NCBI GenBank assembly: GCA_050433985.1
Contig: JBNPWE010000024.1
Coordinates: forward strand, 1-31,078
DNA length: 31,078 bases
DNA from: JACIYW01 sp014359745
Lineage (GTDB): Bacteria > Pseudomonadota > Alphaproteobacteria > Rhodobacterales > Rhodobacteraceae
Reading direction: 5' to 3'
A program made the translations under genes and the position numbers. Shown in pieces: positions 30,852-31,078 of the stretch (its first letter is position 1; every line of letters starts with the position of its first letter). The notes below the pieces were generated by a model. That model had not been told where the DNA came from, ran no database searches, and was given only the letters and a program-made list of their open reading frames with translations.

Positions 30852-31028
30852 ACCCCCGTCCTGCGCGCCGCCTTCTCATCTGCCGGTTGCCGCGCTTCCT
30901 GGTCGCGATCTGGATGCCGAACACAGGCGCCCTTTGCCCGGTAACCGCCACGCCGGTTGCCGTTCGGTCCTGCGGGCCGGATATGCGCTGCGGTTTCTGA
31001 CCCGCGGCGGGATTATTCAAACATATGT

Positions 31029-31075
31029 TATAATTCCGGGCAAGTACCCGACGTCACAACGTGACGGTGTTGACA
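31029..31075. promoter_or_regulatory. Palindrome-rich regulatory segment at right edge
   Basis: Contains a perfect TATAAT (31029-31034), the inverted repeat cggg..cccg (31038-31050), the perfect palindrome CGTCAC-aac-GTGACG (31052-31066) and TTGACA (31070-31075). It is AT-richer than its surroundings and looks like the control region of a gene beyond the window. Nothing coding is seen from 30852 to 31028. Confidence 0.45.
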
Positions 31076-31078
31076 GCC

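Noticed and set aside
1..31078. tRNA, rRNA, CRISPR arrays or prophage genes
   Set aside because: No cloverleaf-like intergenic stretch, regularly spaced direct repeats or phage structural genes were seen; the intergenic spaces are short.

Overview
The window is a high-GC alphaproteobacterial chromosome segment, most likely from a Rhodobacteraceae (Rhodobacterales) species. Support for this: a SAM/SAH-type riboswitch in front of metK, a class known almost only from Rhodobacterales; the gene orders miaB-phoH-ybeY-corC-lnt-metK, pcm-tolC-(PopZ-like) and hisD-UPF0262-phosphatase-infA-maf-rng-yacG; short-form RNase E/G; CTC-type L25; and family-restricted small proteins. Many genes overlap as ATGA, so several tightly packed operons are present.

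Layout. 1-1.2 kb: mobile DNA. A truncated IS5-family transposase runs off the left edge, and a complete 854-bp IS5/IS427-like element (broken by a 17-bp tandem duplication) has split a TagO/VasI-like gene. 1.26-9.15 kb (minus strand): miaB, an OmpA-domain protein and a small lipoprotein sharing a Cys-rich module, then phoH, ybeY, corC, lnt and riboswitch-controlled metK. 9.26-13.1 kb: a plus-strand conserved hypothetical, an orphan ImuB-type polymerase, efp and a small conserved protein. imuB, efp and the small protein lie between two inverted copies of a 24-bp dispersed repeat. 13.3-16.1 kb (minus): pcm, tolC and a PopZ-like polar or scaffold protein. 16.17-20.7 kb (minus): the hisD-to-yacG housekeeping operon. 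20.8-26.5 kb: a lipoprotein lytic transglycosylase, divergent hemC and hemE, a DUF2237/double-CDGSH pair, pth and rplY.

26.6-30.9 kb (plus): the most interesting region. It is a self-contained operon of a TetR regulator, a split B12-dependent acyl-CoA mutase (small cobalamin-binding and large catalytic subunits), a MeaB-type GTPase chaperone and a hotdog thioesterase. All its junctions overlap or are only a few bases apart, and a palindromic operator overlaps its promoter. The catalytic subunit has Leu and Asn where methylmalonyl-CoA mutase has Tyr/Arg, isobutyryl-CoA mutase Phe/Gln and hydroxyisobutyryl-CoA mutase Ile/Gln, and it has lost the FDxPT loop. I therefore infer a carbon-skeleton mutase of unassigned, possibly new, substrate. 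No tRNA, rRNA or CRISPR array was seen. All family assignments were made by reading motifs, without database searches.
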